Assembly: GCA_011389865.1 (NCBI GenBank)
Contig: JAABTL010000017.1
Location: forward strand, 1 to 55,991
Origin: Trueperaceae bacterium
Lineage (GTDB): Bacteria > Deinococcota > Deinococci > Deinococcales > Trueperaceae
DNA length: 55,991 nt
Direction: 5' to 3'
Position numbers and translations under genes: made by a program. The first letter of the stretch is position 1. Each line of letters opens with the position of its first letter. Below, in pieces: positions 1 through 7,938 of this stretch. The notes beneath the pieces are model-generated. The model worked only from the letters and a program-made list of their open reading frames with translations, searched no databases and was not told the DNA's origin.

Positions 1-1302
1 GATGTCGGCGGCGATGCGCTCCGCCTCGGCCGTGCGCGCGGCGCCGACGTCGCCCCCGCCGTTCTCGCGGATGGCGCGCTCGATCTGGCCGGGGTCGAGC
101 GGGCGGCCGAACACGAAGGTCTCGATGCCGTGCGCCGAGCGGCTGTCGGCGCCGTTGGCGTGGATCGAGACGAAGATGTTGCGGTCGGTGGTGGCGAAGG
201 TCGAGCGCTCCTGCAGCGTCAGGAAGGCGTCGCCGTCGCGCGTCATGATCACGTGCACGCCCTCGGCCTCGAGCTGCGCCTTCAGACGTAGCGCCACGGA
301 CAGCACGACGTCCTTCTCGTGGGCCCACGCTGCGACGGCGCCGGGGTCGTGCCCGCCATGACCGGCGTCGATGACGACGGTGTAGCGCCTGGGCGTCGCC
401 TCGGCCACCGTCACGGGCACCGGCAGCGGCTGCTGCGGGGGAGGCGGCCCGCCGATCTCGCCGTCGGCCATCGGGGTGGCGGCCGCGCCGCGGACGTCGG
501 GCGCGAGGTCGACGTAGACGGTGTCGCTGCCGTCGCGCGGCAACTGGACGACGCGGTAGCCGACGCCGCTGGGCGCCAGCGGGTGGCGCGTGCGGACGAC
601 GAGCGCCACGACGCCGTCGAGCATCTCGTAGGCGACGCTGGCGACGTTCGGATCGTCGTCGAGCGCACGGGCGAAGGCGGCGACGTGCACGCCGGGCAGC
701 ACCAGCGCCAACGCGGAGCCGTTGACGGCCACCTGGAACGGGTGCCCGCTGGGGAGGTCGATGGCCACGCGGCTGACGCCGTCGTTGAGGCCGATGCGCG
801 GCGCCGCGAGCTGCACGCCCGCGGCGGGGTCCGGCAGGTCGACGGTGATCACGCGGGCGTCGGCGTGCCAGCCGCTGTCGCCGCCGAGCGCGGCGACGAT
901 CGGCGTGATCGGGACGTAGGCGACGCCGTCGACGAGGATCGCCATCGGGCTGTCGAGCTCGCCGCCGTCGTAACGCACGATCCCGGGGCGCTTGGTCAGC
1001 CCCTCGCGGACGTCGGCGGTGGCGTCGATGACGACGCGCCGGATGCCGGCGGTGAACGTCAGGCGTTTGCTCGCCGGATCGAAGTGGATCGCGAGCCCCG
1101 CGGCGTCGGCGAAGGACGCCGCGCGCACGTAGGCGTTGCCGCTGTCGCCGTAGGCGACGAAGTAGTAGGGGCCAGCGTCGTCCTGCACGGCGCCGTTGAC
1201 GGCCAGGAAGTTGTGCCGCTCCTGCGCCCAGGCGGCGCCGGCGAGCCACAGGATCAGCAGCGCGTATACGGCGACGAGGACGGGGCGGAGGCGGCGGGGC
1301 AC
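1..1302 (-). CDS. N-acetylmuramoyl-L-alanine amidase (Amidase_3), C-terminus cut by window edge
   Basis: Zinc amidase that cleaves the amide bond between MurNAc and L-Ala of peptidoglycan outside the cytoplasmic membrane. The visible 434 codons begin with a signal peptide (about residues 1-26, ending AGAAWAQ). A beta-rich stalk of the copper-amine-oxidase/AMIN kind follows to about residue 290. The catalytic domain opens with VVIDAGHGGHDPGA, then the zinc-ligand Glu in HEKDVVL and the His in FVSIHAN. The GTG at 1302 is chosen because the signal peptide starts there; an in-frame GTG lies 24 nt upstream. A TACAGT box ends 10 nt before the start. Only the last part of the catalytic domain is missing. 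The family assignment is firm; which paralogue it is cannot be told. Confidence 0.93.
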   Translation of the reverse strand, partial: MPRRLRPVLVAVYALLILWLAGAAWAQERHNFLAVNGAVQDDAGPYYFVAYGDSGNAYVRAASFADAAGLAIHFDPASKRLTFTAGIRRVVIDATADVREGLTKRPGIVRYDGGELDSPMAILVDGVAYVPITPIVAALGGDSGWHADARVITVDLPDPAAGVQLAAPRIGLNDGVSRVAIDLPSGHPFQVAVNGSALALVLPGVHVAAFARALDDDPNVASVAYEMLDGVVALVVRTRHPLAPSGVGYRVVQLPRDGSDTVYVDLAPDVRGAAATPMADGEIGGPPPPQQPLPVPVTVAEATPRRYTVVIDAGHGGHDPGAVAAWAHEKDVVLSVALRLKAQLEAEGVHVIMTRDGDAFLTLQERSTFATTDRNIFVSIHANGADSRSAHGIETFVFGRPLDPGQIERAIRENGGGDVGAARTAEAERIAADI

Positions 1303-1312
1303 GGCGAAAGCT

Positions 1313-1318
1313 ACTGTA
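1313..1318 (-). promoter_or_regulatory. Probable -10 box of the amidase gene (TACAGT)
   Basis: TACAGT read on the minus strand, 10 nt upstream of the GTG at 1302. This predicts a near-leaderless mRNA. No convincing -35 box is visible. Confidence 0.45.
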
Positions 1319-1482
1319 GCACGCACGTTTTCGGGCGACGTGCGATGCTCCACGTCCAGGACGGCGTTCCCACGCGGGGGCCGGCCGGCGTACCCGAGTG
1401 GGGACGCCGCGGCGGCGTGGCCGCGTCGCGGCGTCGGATGAGCGAGGCGGGCTCCACCGACGCCCCACATGAGAGCGCGTTC

Positions 1483-1488
1483 TACACT
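1483..1488 (+). promoter_or_regulatory. Probable -10 box (TACACT) upstream of the 339-aa gene
   Basis: TACACT lies 35 nt before the GTG at 1524. The short leader would contain a 9-codon GTG...TGA open frame starting 9 nt after the box (1498), so the leader may carry a tiny leaderless peptide. No -35 box is recognisable. Confidence 0.35.
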
Positions 1489-1523
1489 CGCGCCAACGTG
1501 ACCCGATCGCAGGCGCCCCGTCC

Positions 1524-2543
1524 GTGAACCCCGCCCTCGTCCCGCCCGGCGTCTTCCTGCGCGAGCTCCCCGACCCGTGGCTGCCCGCGCGCGCCTCGGC
1601 GTCGCGCCGCGCGGCCGGCGCCGCGGCCCGCGCGCGGCGCGTGCAGGCCTTCCTGGTGCCGCTCCAGCGGGTCGCGGCCGCGCGCTTCGAGCTGCACGGC
1701 CACGCCGAGCTGTGGGTGCTCGCCGCCGAGGACTGGGCGCGCGTCACCCGCGCGCCGTACGGCTGGCCCTTCACGCGCACCCGGCCGACGCCGGCGAGCG
1801 CGGCCGGGGCGGCCGGGCCGACGACGGCGATCGTCGTGGCCGCCGAGGTGCCCGGCCGGCTGCTCCAGCGCTTCCAGCCGCTGCTGCTGGCCGCGGCGCG
1901 CGCGGGCGTGGCGGCGCCCACGGCCGACGGCGGAACGGTCGCGGCCGCGGTGGGCGGGTCGGCGACCCTGGAGGAGGCGCCGCTCGCCCGCGCCGATGCC
2001 CGCGAGCTCTTCGATCTGGTCGTCGGCCACGAGTGGGGTCACGCGCTGGCGATCGCCGCGGGCCTGCGCACGCGGGTGAAGTGGCTCGACGAACTCGTGG
2101 CCACGACGGCGTTCCTGGCGGCCCTCGACGAGCTCGGTGCCGTGGAGACGCGCCGGCGCTTCCGCGCGTGGGCCGACGTGCAGGTGGCCGGTGGGGCGGC
2201 GGCGGCGGAGGCCGCGCCTCCCCGACACGGCCGCCGGGGACCGGAACCCGGGGCGGGTCCGCCCGCGCGGCCGGCGCCCGCGCGCCGCGACCTCGGCGCC
2301 TTCGAGGCGCCCCGCGGGCGGCTGCGGCTGCCCGAGCTGGTGTGGTTCCAGGGCGTCTTCGCGCTTCGGGCCGACGAGCTGGTGGCCGCGGACGGTTGGG
2401 GCTTCCTCGAGCGGCTGGGGGTGGCGCTGCAGGAGGTCGACGTCGGCCGCGGGCGCGACGCCCGCGGCGAGGTCGCCCGGGCGTTGATCGCGGTGGAGCC
2501 GAGCTTCCGCGAGTGGTTCAGGACCTTCGGCGGGGCCGGTTGA
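1524..2543 (+). CDS. Hypothetical protein with HEWGH zinc-metallopeptidase-like motif
   Basis: A 339-aa protein with no recognised full-length family. The HEWGH sequence at residues 169-173 matches the HExxH zinc-binding motif. A downstream WLDE at 187-190 sits where gluzincin-type peptidases supply a third ligand, preceded by a helix-like VVGHEWGHALAIA. There is no signal peptide and no obvious membrane segment, so the protein should be cytoplasmic. Residues about 205-260 are Ala/Pro/Gly/Arg-rich and look like a linker. The GTG at 1524 follows an in-frame stop, which fixes the N-terminus. It converges with the cyclase gene, with 14 bp between the stops. Peptidase activity is inferred from the motif only. 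Confidence 0.7.
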   Translation: MNPALVPPGVFLRELPDPWLPARASASRRAAGAAARARRVQAFLVPLQRVAAARFELHGHAELWVLAAEDWARVTRAPYGWPFTRTRPTPASAAGAAGPTTAIVVAAEVPGRLLQRFQPLLLAAARAGVAAPTADGGTVAAAVGGSATLEEAPLARADARELFDLVVGHEWGHALAIAAGLRTRVKWLDELVATTAFLAALDELGAVETRRRFRAWADVQVAGGAAAAEAAPPRHGRRGPEPGAGPPARPAPARRDLGAFEAPRGRLRLPELVWFQGVFALRADELVAADGWGFLERLGVALQEVDVGRGRDARGEVARALIAVEPSFREWFRTFGGAG

Positions 2544-2557
2544 GGCGGCGGGCGAAG

Positions 2558-4885
2558 CTATCCCTGCGTCCCCACGCGCACGGATTCCCGCGAGGCGCGG
2601 CCGTCGCCGCACGACGCCCCGGCCTCGACGCGCTCCGGCGAGCCGCCGCCCGACGAACCCTCGTCGGACGACGGGCCTGCGGGCGTCGACTCGCTGGCCT
2701 GACGCCGCCACAGCGCGGCCAGGTCGCCGCGCAGCCGCTCCTCGGTCGCGCGCAGGTGGGCGCGCGACTCGACGTCATACCCGGCCAGGAGCCCGGCCGC
2801 GAGGTCGAGCTGGCGTTCGGCGAGCGCCGCGTCGCCGCGGGTGAGCGCCGTCTGGGCGTACGCGAGCGTGCCCTGGACGCGCAGGTCGTGGGCGACGTCG
2901 AGATCGCTGATGTGGGCGAACAGCCGGTCGGTCTTGGCCCGGTCGTCGGCGGCCTCCGCCTCGGCCGCGGCGGCCAGGTAGTGGGCGTAGGCGGCGTCGC
3001 CGACGCCACCGCGCTCGAAGTGCTCGCCGATCGACTCCGAGAGCGCCAGCGGGGCCTCCTGCTCCAGCCAGCTGGCGACGCGCAGGTGCAGTTCGGGCCG
3101 GTCGGCGAACGGGGTCATCTCCAGGACCGCGTGGCGCAGGAGTTCGGAGCGGAAGCGGAACTCGGCGTCGCCGGGGATGCTCGAGGTGGGCAGGCGCACC
3201 AGAACGTCGTCGCGGCACAGGGCCTGAAGCTCGCCGCTCACGTCCCCGTGGACCGCGCGGAGCAGGCCCTCCCAGGTGCGTTCGCCGCAGGCGGCGGCGA
3301 GGGCGAGCAGCCGCCGCGGTCGCGGTTCGAGCAGGTCGAGGCGGGTCTGCAGCAGCGAGGTCAGCGAGCCGCGGAAGTGGGTCTCCTGCGTGATCGTCAG
3401 GGCGAGCCCGAGCTCGAACACCGACGTCGGGATGCCGCCCACCTGGCCGATGAGCGCGCGGCCGGCGCGCTCGAACGTCGGATCGGCGAAGTGCTGGAAG
3501 AGCGTCATGCTCTCCTCGGGCGACAGGGGCCCCAGCTCGAGGACGTCGGCCGACGCGCCGAGGTCGCGGTTGCGCGCCACCCGGACGACGAGCAGCGGGG
3601 CGTCGGACCGTTGCAGCAGCTCGATGAACGTATCGAGGTTCGGGTCGAAGCGATCGCTCTCGGCGAGCACGACCAGCGGCCGTTCGCGGTCCTCGCGCGC
3701 GAGCGCGGCGAAGACGTCGCGCCACGCCTGCAGCCTGCGGTGGATCGATCGCCGCTCCAGGCGCCGCCAGGCGGGATCGACCACCAGGCCCAGGCTCGCC
3801 AGCACCAGCCGGTGCCAGCTCGGCTCGCCGGGGATGAGGCGCTGCAGCCCGCTGCGGACGTGTTCGATCCGACTGCGCTCGTCCTCGCCGTCGGCGATCC
3901 CGAACACCTGGTTCGCCACAGACTGCCACTCCAGGCTGGCCTGGACATCGGGGCGCAGCCAGACGACGCGGGCGCGTGCCGGCGTGCCGTCGGCGGTCGC
4001 CGGCGCGCCCTCGGCGTTCGACGGCACGCCGGCCGCGCTCGACGGCGCGCCGGCGGCGCTCGACGCCCGTTCGACGCGCGACGCGAACTCGCGCAGCAGG
4101 CGCGACTTGCCGCTACCGGCCTCGCCCAGCAGCCACACGACCCGGGGTCGCCGGTCGCGCGCGACGGCGGCCAGGCGCGACGCGAGCTGCGCGAGCTCGG
4201 AGCGCCGGCCGACGAACGGCAGGCGGCCGTACGGGTCCGGGTCGCGCGCCTGGTGGGCCTTGAGCCGGTAGACGGTGGTGACGTTGGGGAACCCGGGGAG
4301 CGAGACGCCCGCGACCGGCTCGTAGGTCAGCCGATGCCGGGTGGCCCGGTAGGTCTCGTCGCAGGTCCACACCTCGCCCGGGCCGGCGGCGTTCTCGAGC
4401 CGGCTGGCGAGGTTGACCACGCTGCCCATCACCGTGTACTCGCGGATGCGCCCGGATCCCACGGCGCCCGCGATCACCACGCCGGTCGTCACCCCGGCGC
4501 GGCCGCGCAGGTCGACGCCGCGGTCGCGGCCGACGCGCTCGATCGCCTGCAGGCCCGCCTCGGCGGCGACGATGGCCCGGTACGGATCGTCGGGGTGCGA
4601 GTGGGGCGCGCCGAACACGGCGATCAGGCCGTCGCCGCGGAAGGCGTCGACGTAGCCGTCGTAGTCCTCGACGACGGCGGCCACGCTGGTGAGCACCTGG
4701 TCCGCGAGGTCGCGCAGGTCCTCGGGGTCGAGGTCGTGGGTCAGCGTGCTGAAGCCCATCAGGTCGACGAACACGACGCTGACGCGGCGGCGCTCGCGCT
4801 CGACGGGGCCCGACAGAGACGCGCCGCACATGCCGCAGAAGCGCATGCCGATCGGGTTGGCCGTCCCACAAGCCGAGCACTGCAT
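2558..4885 (-). CDS. Zinc-ribbon / class III adenylate cyclase / P-loop ATPase signalling protein
   Basis: A 775-aa multidomain regulator. An N-terminal zinc ribbon has Cys at 3, 6, 17 and 20. A class III cyclase homology domain spans about 33-205, with metal-binding Asp41 (FVDLMGFS) and Asp85 (FRGDG) and transition-state Asn158/Arg162 (VNLASRLE). An ATPase domain begins near 222, with Walker A GEAGSGKS at 254-261, followed by a long helical TPR-like C-terminal half. The Lys that usually reads adenine (before FxGD) is Ala here and the partner Asp/Thr is Ser, so activity or substrate is uncertain. The ATG at 4885 is preferred to one 27 nt upstream because a TATGCT box ends 6 nt before it and MQCSACG starts the ribbon directly. 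A 21-bp tandem repeat lies just after Walker A. Confidence 0.9.
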   Translation of the reverse strand: MQCSACGTANPIGMRFCGMCGASLSGPVERERRRVSVVFVDLMGFSTLTHDLDPEDLRDLADQVLTSVAAVVEDYDGYVDAFRGDGLIAVFGAPHSHPDDPYRAIVAAEAGLQAIERVGRDRGVDLRGRAGVTTGVVIAGAVGSGRIREYTVMGSVVNLASRLENAAGPGEVWTCDETYRATRHRLTYEPVAGVSLPGFPNVTTVYRLKAHQARDPDPYGRLPFVGRRSELAQLASRLAAVARDRRPRVVWLLGEAGSGKSRLLREFASRVERASSAAGAPSSAAGVPSNAEGAPATADGTPARARVVWLRPDVQASLEWQSVANQVFGIADGEDERSRIEHVRSGLQRLIPGEPSWHRLVLASLGLVVDPAWRRLERRSIHRRLQAWRDVFAALAREDRERPLVVLAESDRFDPNLDTFIELLQRSDAPLLVVRVARNRDLGASADVLELGPLSPEESMTLFQHFADPTFERAGRALIGQVGGIPTSVFELGLALTITQETHFRGSLTSLLQTRLDLLEPRPRRLLALAAACGERTWEGLLRAVHGDVSGELQALCRDDVLVRLPTSSIPGDAEFRFRSELLRHAVLEMTPFADRPELHLRVASWLEQEAPLALSESIGEHFERGGVGDAAYAHYLAAAAEAEAADDRAKTDRLFAHISDLDVAHDLRVQGTLAYAQTALTRGDAALAERQLDLAAGLLAGYDVESRAHLRATEERLRGDLAALWRRQASESTPAGPSSDEGSSGGGSPERVEAGASCGDGRASRESVRVGTQG
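3981..4064 (-). repeat. Four tandem 21-bp units inside the cyclase/ATPase gene
   Basis: Four in-frame copies encode the 7-residue units SSAAGAP, SSAAGVP, SNAEGAP and ATADGTP (protein residues about 275-302). They form a flexible insertion between the Walker A helix and the next strand of the ATPase domain. The copies differ at several bases, so this is not a very recent slippage product. Confidence 0.85.
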
Positions 4886-4891
4886 GGCTCC

Positions 4892-4897
4892 AGCATA
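4892..4897 (-). promoter_or_regulatory. Leaderless-type -10 box of the cyclase gene (TATGCT)
   Basis: TATGCT on the minus strand with a 6-nt gap (GGAGCC) to the ATG at 4885. The spacing puts the transcription start at or within a few bases of the start codon. Confidence 0.65.
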
Positions 4898-4981
4898 AGG
4901 GACGTATGTCACGGCGAAATGACGCCCGTGTGACGGACGTCACAACCACGGTCGCCGGCGACCTGCGGTCCGGCGCTCGCT

Positions 4982-6286
4982 TCAGAGGCCCAACACGGGC
5001 CCCGGGTCGACGAAGACGGCGTTGCCGGCGGCGTCGGTGCGGCGCACGTAGAAGCGCAGCACGTCGGGGGGGATCAGCGTGCCGCCCCCCAGGTAGCCGA
5101 GCACGGTGCCGGCGTCGACCGCGTCGCCGGTGACGACGACCGGCGGCCGCAGGTTGGTGTACACCGTCGTCGTGGTGGCGTCGTGGCGGACGGCGACGAG
5201 GTAACCGTCGTTGGCGCCGATCGGCGCGACCGTGAAGACGACGCCGGCGCGCACCGAGCGCACGGCGGCGCCCTCGGCGTCGGCGCGCAGGCTGACGAAG
5301 CTGTTGTTGCCCTCGCCGAAGCGGCTCAGCACGGCGCTGGCGTCGAGCGGCGACACGTAGCCGGCGGCGGGGCTCGGCGCGGGCGCGGTCAGGTTGTCGA
5401 TGCGCGCGCGGGTGGCGTCCGCCTGCGCCTCGAGCTCGGCCTGGCGCTCGCGGTCCTCGACGAAGTCCTGCGCCTGCTGCCGCAGCCGGCGCTCCTCGGC
5501 CTCGAGCCGTGCCACCTCCTGCGCCAGCGCCCGGTCGAGCGCGTCGAGCTGCGATGCGAGCGCCTCCTGGGCCTCGAGCAGCGAGCGCTGCTGGGCCCGC
5601 TGGCCCGCCTCGGTGGCGCGCAGCTCGGCGATCAGGCTCTCGAGCCGGACGCGGGCGTCGTCGAGCTCGCGCGCGTTGGCGGCCAGCGCCGCGCGCCGTG
5701 CCTCGAGCTCGTCGATCTGCAAGGCCAGCTGCGCGCGGGCCGCACCGAGCTCGGTGATGAGCGCGTCGAGCTCGGTGACGATCGCGACGTCCTGCGCCGC
5801 CATCAGGCCGACGAAGTGGCTGCGCACGGCCAGGTCGTGGAAGCTCTCGGTGCGCGCGAGGTTCGTGCCGTAACCCGCGGCGCGCTGCCGATGGAGGTTG
5901 AGCAGCAGGCCCTGGACCCGCACCTTGACCGCCTCGAGGTCGGCCTCGAGCAACGCGACGCGCGCCTCGGTGTCGGCGACCTCGCCGCGCAGGGTGGTGA
6001 TGCCCGCCTGCAGGTCGTCGCGCTGCAGCTCGAGCTCGCGCAGCTGGCGGCTGACGCGGTCGCGTTCGTCGATGCGGGCGCGCAGCGTCGCCTCGGTGGC
6101 ACCGAGCTCGCGCGTGATGGCGTCGATCTCGGCGCGGCGCGCCTCGAGCGTGCGCTGGCCGGTGGCGATCTCCGCCTCGAGCCGCTGCTGCTCGCTGCGG
6201 TCGACCTGGGCGGTGACCGGCGCCGCCGTCAGCAGGAGGGCGACGGCGGCGAGGGCGGCGAGGGCGAGGGCCGGGCGGCGCGTCAC
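4982..6286 (-). CDS. EnvC-like murein hydrolase activator (coiled coil plus degenerate LytM domain)
   Basis: Secreted protein of 434 aa: signal peptide 1-26 (ending APVTAQ), a long coiled coil of Leu/Glu/Ala/Arg heptads over about 27-300, then a C-terminal M23/LytM-like domain (about 315-434). That domain lacks the zinc-binding HxxxD and HxH ligands, as expected for EnvC-type activators that switch on amidases without cutting peptidoglycan themselves. The GTG at 6286 lies 4 nt after the ftsX stop, so the two are one transcript. In other bacteria FtsEX recruits EnvC-like coiled-coil proteins across the membrane, and the pairing here supports that role. An amidase gene that could be its target lies 3.7 kb away at the left edge. 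Confidence 0.85.
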   Translation of the reverse strand: MTRRPALALAALAAVALLLTAAPVTAQVDRSEQQRLEAEIATGQRTLEARRAEIDAITRELGATEATLRARIDERDRVSRQLRELELQRDDLQAGITTLRGEVADTEARVALLEADLEAVKVRVQGLLLNLHRQRAAGYGTNLARTESFHDLAVRSHFVGLMAAQDVAIVTELDALITELGAARAQLALQIDELEARRAALAANARELDDARVRLESLIAELRATEAGQRAQQRSLLEAQEALASQLDALDRALAQEVARLEAEERRLRQQAQDFVEDRERQAELEAQADATRARIDNLTAPAPSPAAGYVSPLDASAVLSRFGEGNNSFVSLRADAEGAAVRSVRAGVVFTVAPIGANDGYLVAVRHDATTTTVYTNLRPPVVVTGDAVDAGTVLGYLGGGTLIPPDVLRFYVRRTDAAGNAVFVDPGPVLGL

Positions 6287-6290
6287 GGCG

Positions 6291-7175
6291 TCAGTTCCGT
6301 TCGCGCAGGTGTTGCGACACCGAGATCGCGCTGCCCACCAGGCCGACGAGGACGGCCAGCAGCCCGAGGAGACCCGCCACCTGCCCCAGCAGGGCGGCGT
6401 CGCGTACGAAGGGGACGAACGGCAGCTGCGGCGTCAGCCGCGCGATCACCAGCTGGTAGCCGGGGATGACCAGCCCGAGCGTGACGGTGGCGCTCATCAG
6501 CCCCAGCAGGAAGCCCTCGATGAGGAAGGGGGCGCGGATGAAGTTGCGCGTGGCGCCGACGAGCCGCTGCACCTCGATCTCGTCCTCGCGGGCCGTGATG
6601 GCCGCGCGGATCGAGTTGACGATCGCGAACAGCGCCGAGCTGAGCAGCACGACGATCAGGATGACGCCGACGACCCGCAGCGCCTCGGAGACGGCGAGGA
6701 AGGTGTTGACGGCGTCCGAGCCGTCCTCGACGCCGTCGACGCCGGGCAGCTGCTCCAGGCGCACGCGCACGACGCTGGTCTGGGCCGGGTCCGCCAGCCG
6801 CATCCGCAGCGTGTCGGGGAGCGGGTTGTCGACCAGGCCGGCGGCGACCGAGAGGCTCGGCAGGTCCGCGACCAACTCGGCCAGCGCGCGGTCCTTGCCG
6901 ATGAACTCGGCGCGCACGACCTCGGGCCAGCCGCGCACCGTGTCGAGCAGCCGCGAGCGGTCGGCGCGCTCGCTCAAGTAGGCGGTGACCTCGAGCTCGC
7001 TCTGCAGCGCGGCGAGCACTTGGTTGAGGTTGAGGCTGACGAGGCTGAAGCCGGCCAGGATGGTCAACGACAGCGTCATCGTCGTGATGGTGGCGACGCT
7101 GGCGATCCAGTTGCCGCGCACGGCCCGCAGCGCCTGCGAGAGGGCGTAGCTCAAGGCGTCCCACCCCCGCGGCAC
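6291..7175 (-). CDS. ftsX: Cell-division ABC transporter permease FtsX
   Basis: A 294-aa protein, close to the usual FtsX length. One N-terminal membrane segment (about 22-47) is followed by an extracellular domain (about 50-165). Three C-terminal membrane segments lie near 170-195, 222-245 and 262-282. The cytoplasmic loop EDEIEVQRLVGATRNFIRAPFLIEG is the characteristic FtsX coupling region. FtsX partners the ATPase FtsE to gate peptidoglycan hydrolases at the septum. FtsE is not adjacent: the gene upstream is divergent and unrelated. Start GTG 7175 follows an in-frame stop, leaving a leader of about 45 nt after a TAACCT box. It is cotranscribed with the EnvC-like gene. Confidence 0.93.
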   Translation of the reverse strand: MPRGWDALSYALSQALRAVRGNWIASVATITTMTLSLTILAGFSLVSLNLNQVLAALQSELEVTAYLSERADRSRLLDTVRGWPEVVRAEFIGKDRALAELVADLPSLSVAAGLVDNPLPDTLRMRLADPAQTSVVRVRLEQLPGVDGVEDGSDAVNTFLAVSEALRVVGVILIVVLLSSALFAIVNSIRAAITAREDEIEVQRLVGATRNFIRAPFLIEGFLLGLMSATVTLGLVIPGYQLVIARLTPQLPFVPFVRDAALLGQVAGLLGLLAVLVGLVGSAISVSQHLRERN

Positions 7176-7220
7176 CGGGCGGCCTGGGCGGCGGCTGGGC
7201 GACCGTGTTCCACGCGTTCG

Positions 7221-7226
7221 AGGTTA
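7221..7226 (-). promoter_or_regulatory. Probable -10 box upstream of ftsX (TAACCT)
   Basis: TAACCT on the minus strand, 45 nt before the ftsX GTG. A GTG-initiated 21-codon open frame begins 7 nt after the box and overlaps the ftsX start out of frame, so a leaderless leader peptide is possible. Confidence 0.35.
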
Positions 7227-7301
7227 CACCAGGTGCCGATGAGCGTCAGCCGGCAACCTCGGCCGACGCCCGCGATGCGCGCCCGTCTCGGCGCAGCGTG
7301 G

Positions 7302-7307
7302 CATGCT
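7302..7307 (+). promoter_or_regulatory. Leaderless-type -10 box (CATGCT) of the DUF4388 gene
   Basis: CATGCT, one mismatch from TAnnnT, ends 6 nt before GTG 7314. The intervening GGTGAG could also act as a weak ribosome binding site. Confidence 0.4.
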
Positions 7308-7313
7308 GGTGAG

Positions 7314-7934
7314 GTGAACGCCCTGCAAGGCAACCTGGGTCCGGGGATCCTGTCGCACCTGTTGCAGTACCTCGCCATGCAGCACGCCGTCGGCCGCCTC
7401 AGCGTGAGCAGCAACGGCCACCTGCCGGGGCACGTGTTCCTGATGGGCACGCGCGTCACCCACATCGAGGTCGCCGGTCTCCAGGGGATGGCGGCGCTCG
7501 ACGAGATGATGGGCTGGGAGCACGGGCGCTTCGCCTTCCAGGTGGGCCTGACGGCGCCGATGGCCACCGTCGATCAGCCGGTGCAGGAGGTGCTGCTGTC
7601 GCTGGCGATCGAGCGCGACACCCGCGGCGAGTCCGTCAAGGCGACGGGCTTCGGGCAGAACGGCGCGTTGGACGCGACCGAGCTCAGCGATCCCGGGGTG
7701 GTGCCGGGTTTGGTGTGGGCCGCGGTGAGCGTCGGCGGCCCGATCGGCGAGATCTTCGTCGACGAGGCCTGCGACGCCATCGGGCACCACCCGCGGCTGA
7801 TCCCCGAGGACCAGCTGGGGGCGCTCGTCCAGGAGATCGCGCGCCGCTTCCACTCGGGCATGGTGCGTGAGGACTTCTTGACGCGCGCGGAGGCCGTTCT
7901 GGCCCATCATGGGTACGGACGGGTGGAGGAGTGA
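7314..7934 (+). CDS. DUF4388 domain protein
   Basis: A 206-aa cytoplasmic protein whose first ~100 residues fit the DUF4388 pattern (LQGNLGPGILSHLLQYLA, then a GRLSV strand and a VTHIEVAGLQGMAAL segment). DUF4388 proteins accompany signalling and motility GTPase modules in many bacteria; no biochemical function is established. The C-terminal ~90 residues are helical and unrecognised. Start GTG 7314 is supported by the start of homology and a -10-like box 6 nt upstream. The next gene begins 4 nt after the stop, so they are one operon and probably act together. Confidence 0.75.
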   Translation: MNALQGNLGPGILSHLLQYLAMQHAVGRLSVSSNGHLPGHVFLMGTRVTHIEVAGLQGMAALDEMMGWEHGRFAFQVGLTAPMATVDQPVQEVLLSLAIERDTRGESVKATGFGQNGALDATELSDPGVVPGLVWAAVSVGGPIGEIFVDEACDAIGHHPRLIPEDQLGALVQEIARRFHSGMVREDFLTRAEAVLAHHGYGRVEE

Positions 7935-7938
7935 CAGC

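Noticed and set aside
1577-4933. A very long open frame on the plus strand across the metallopeptidase-like and cyclase genes
   Set aside because: Arg/Ala/Gly-rich product with no domains; opposite strand and other frame encode clear proteins. A consequence of very high GC.
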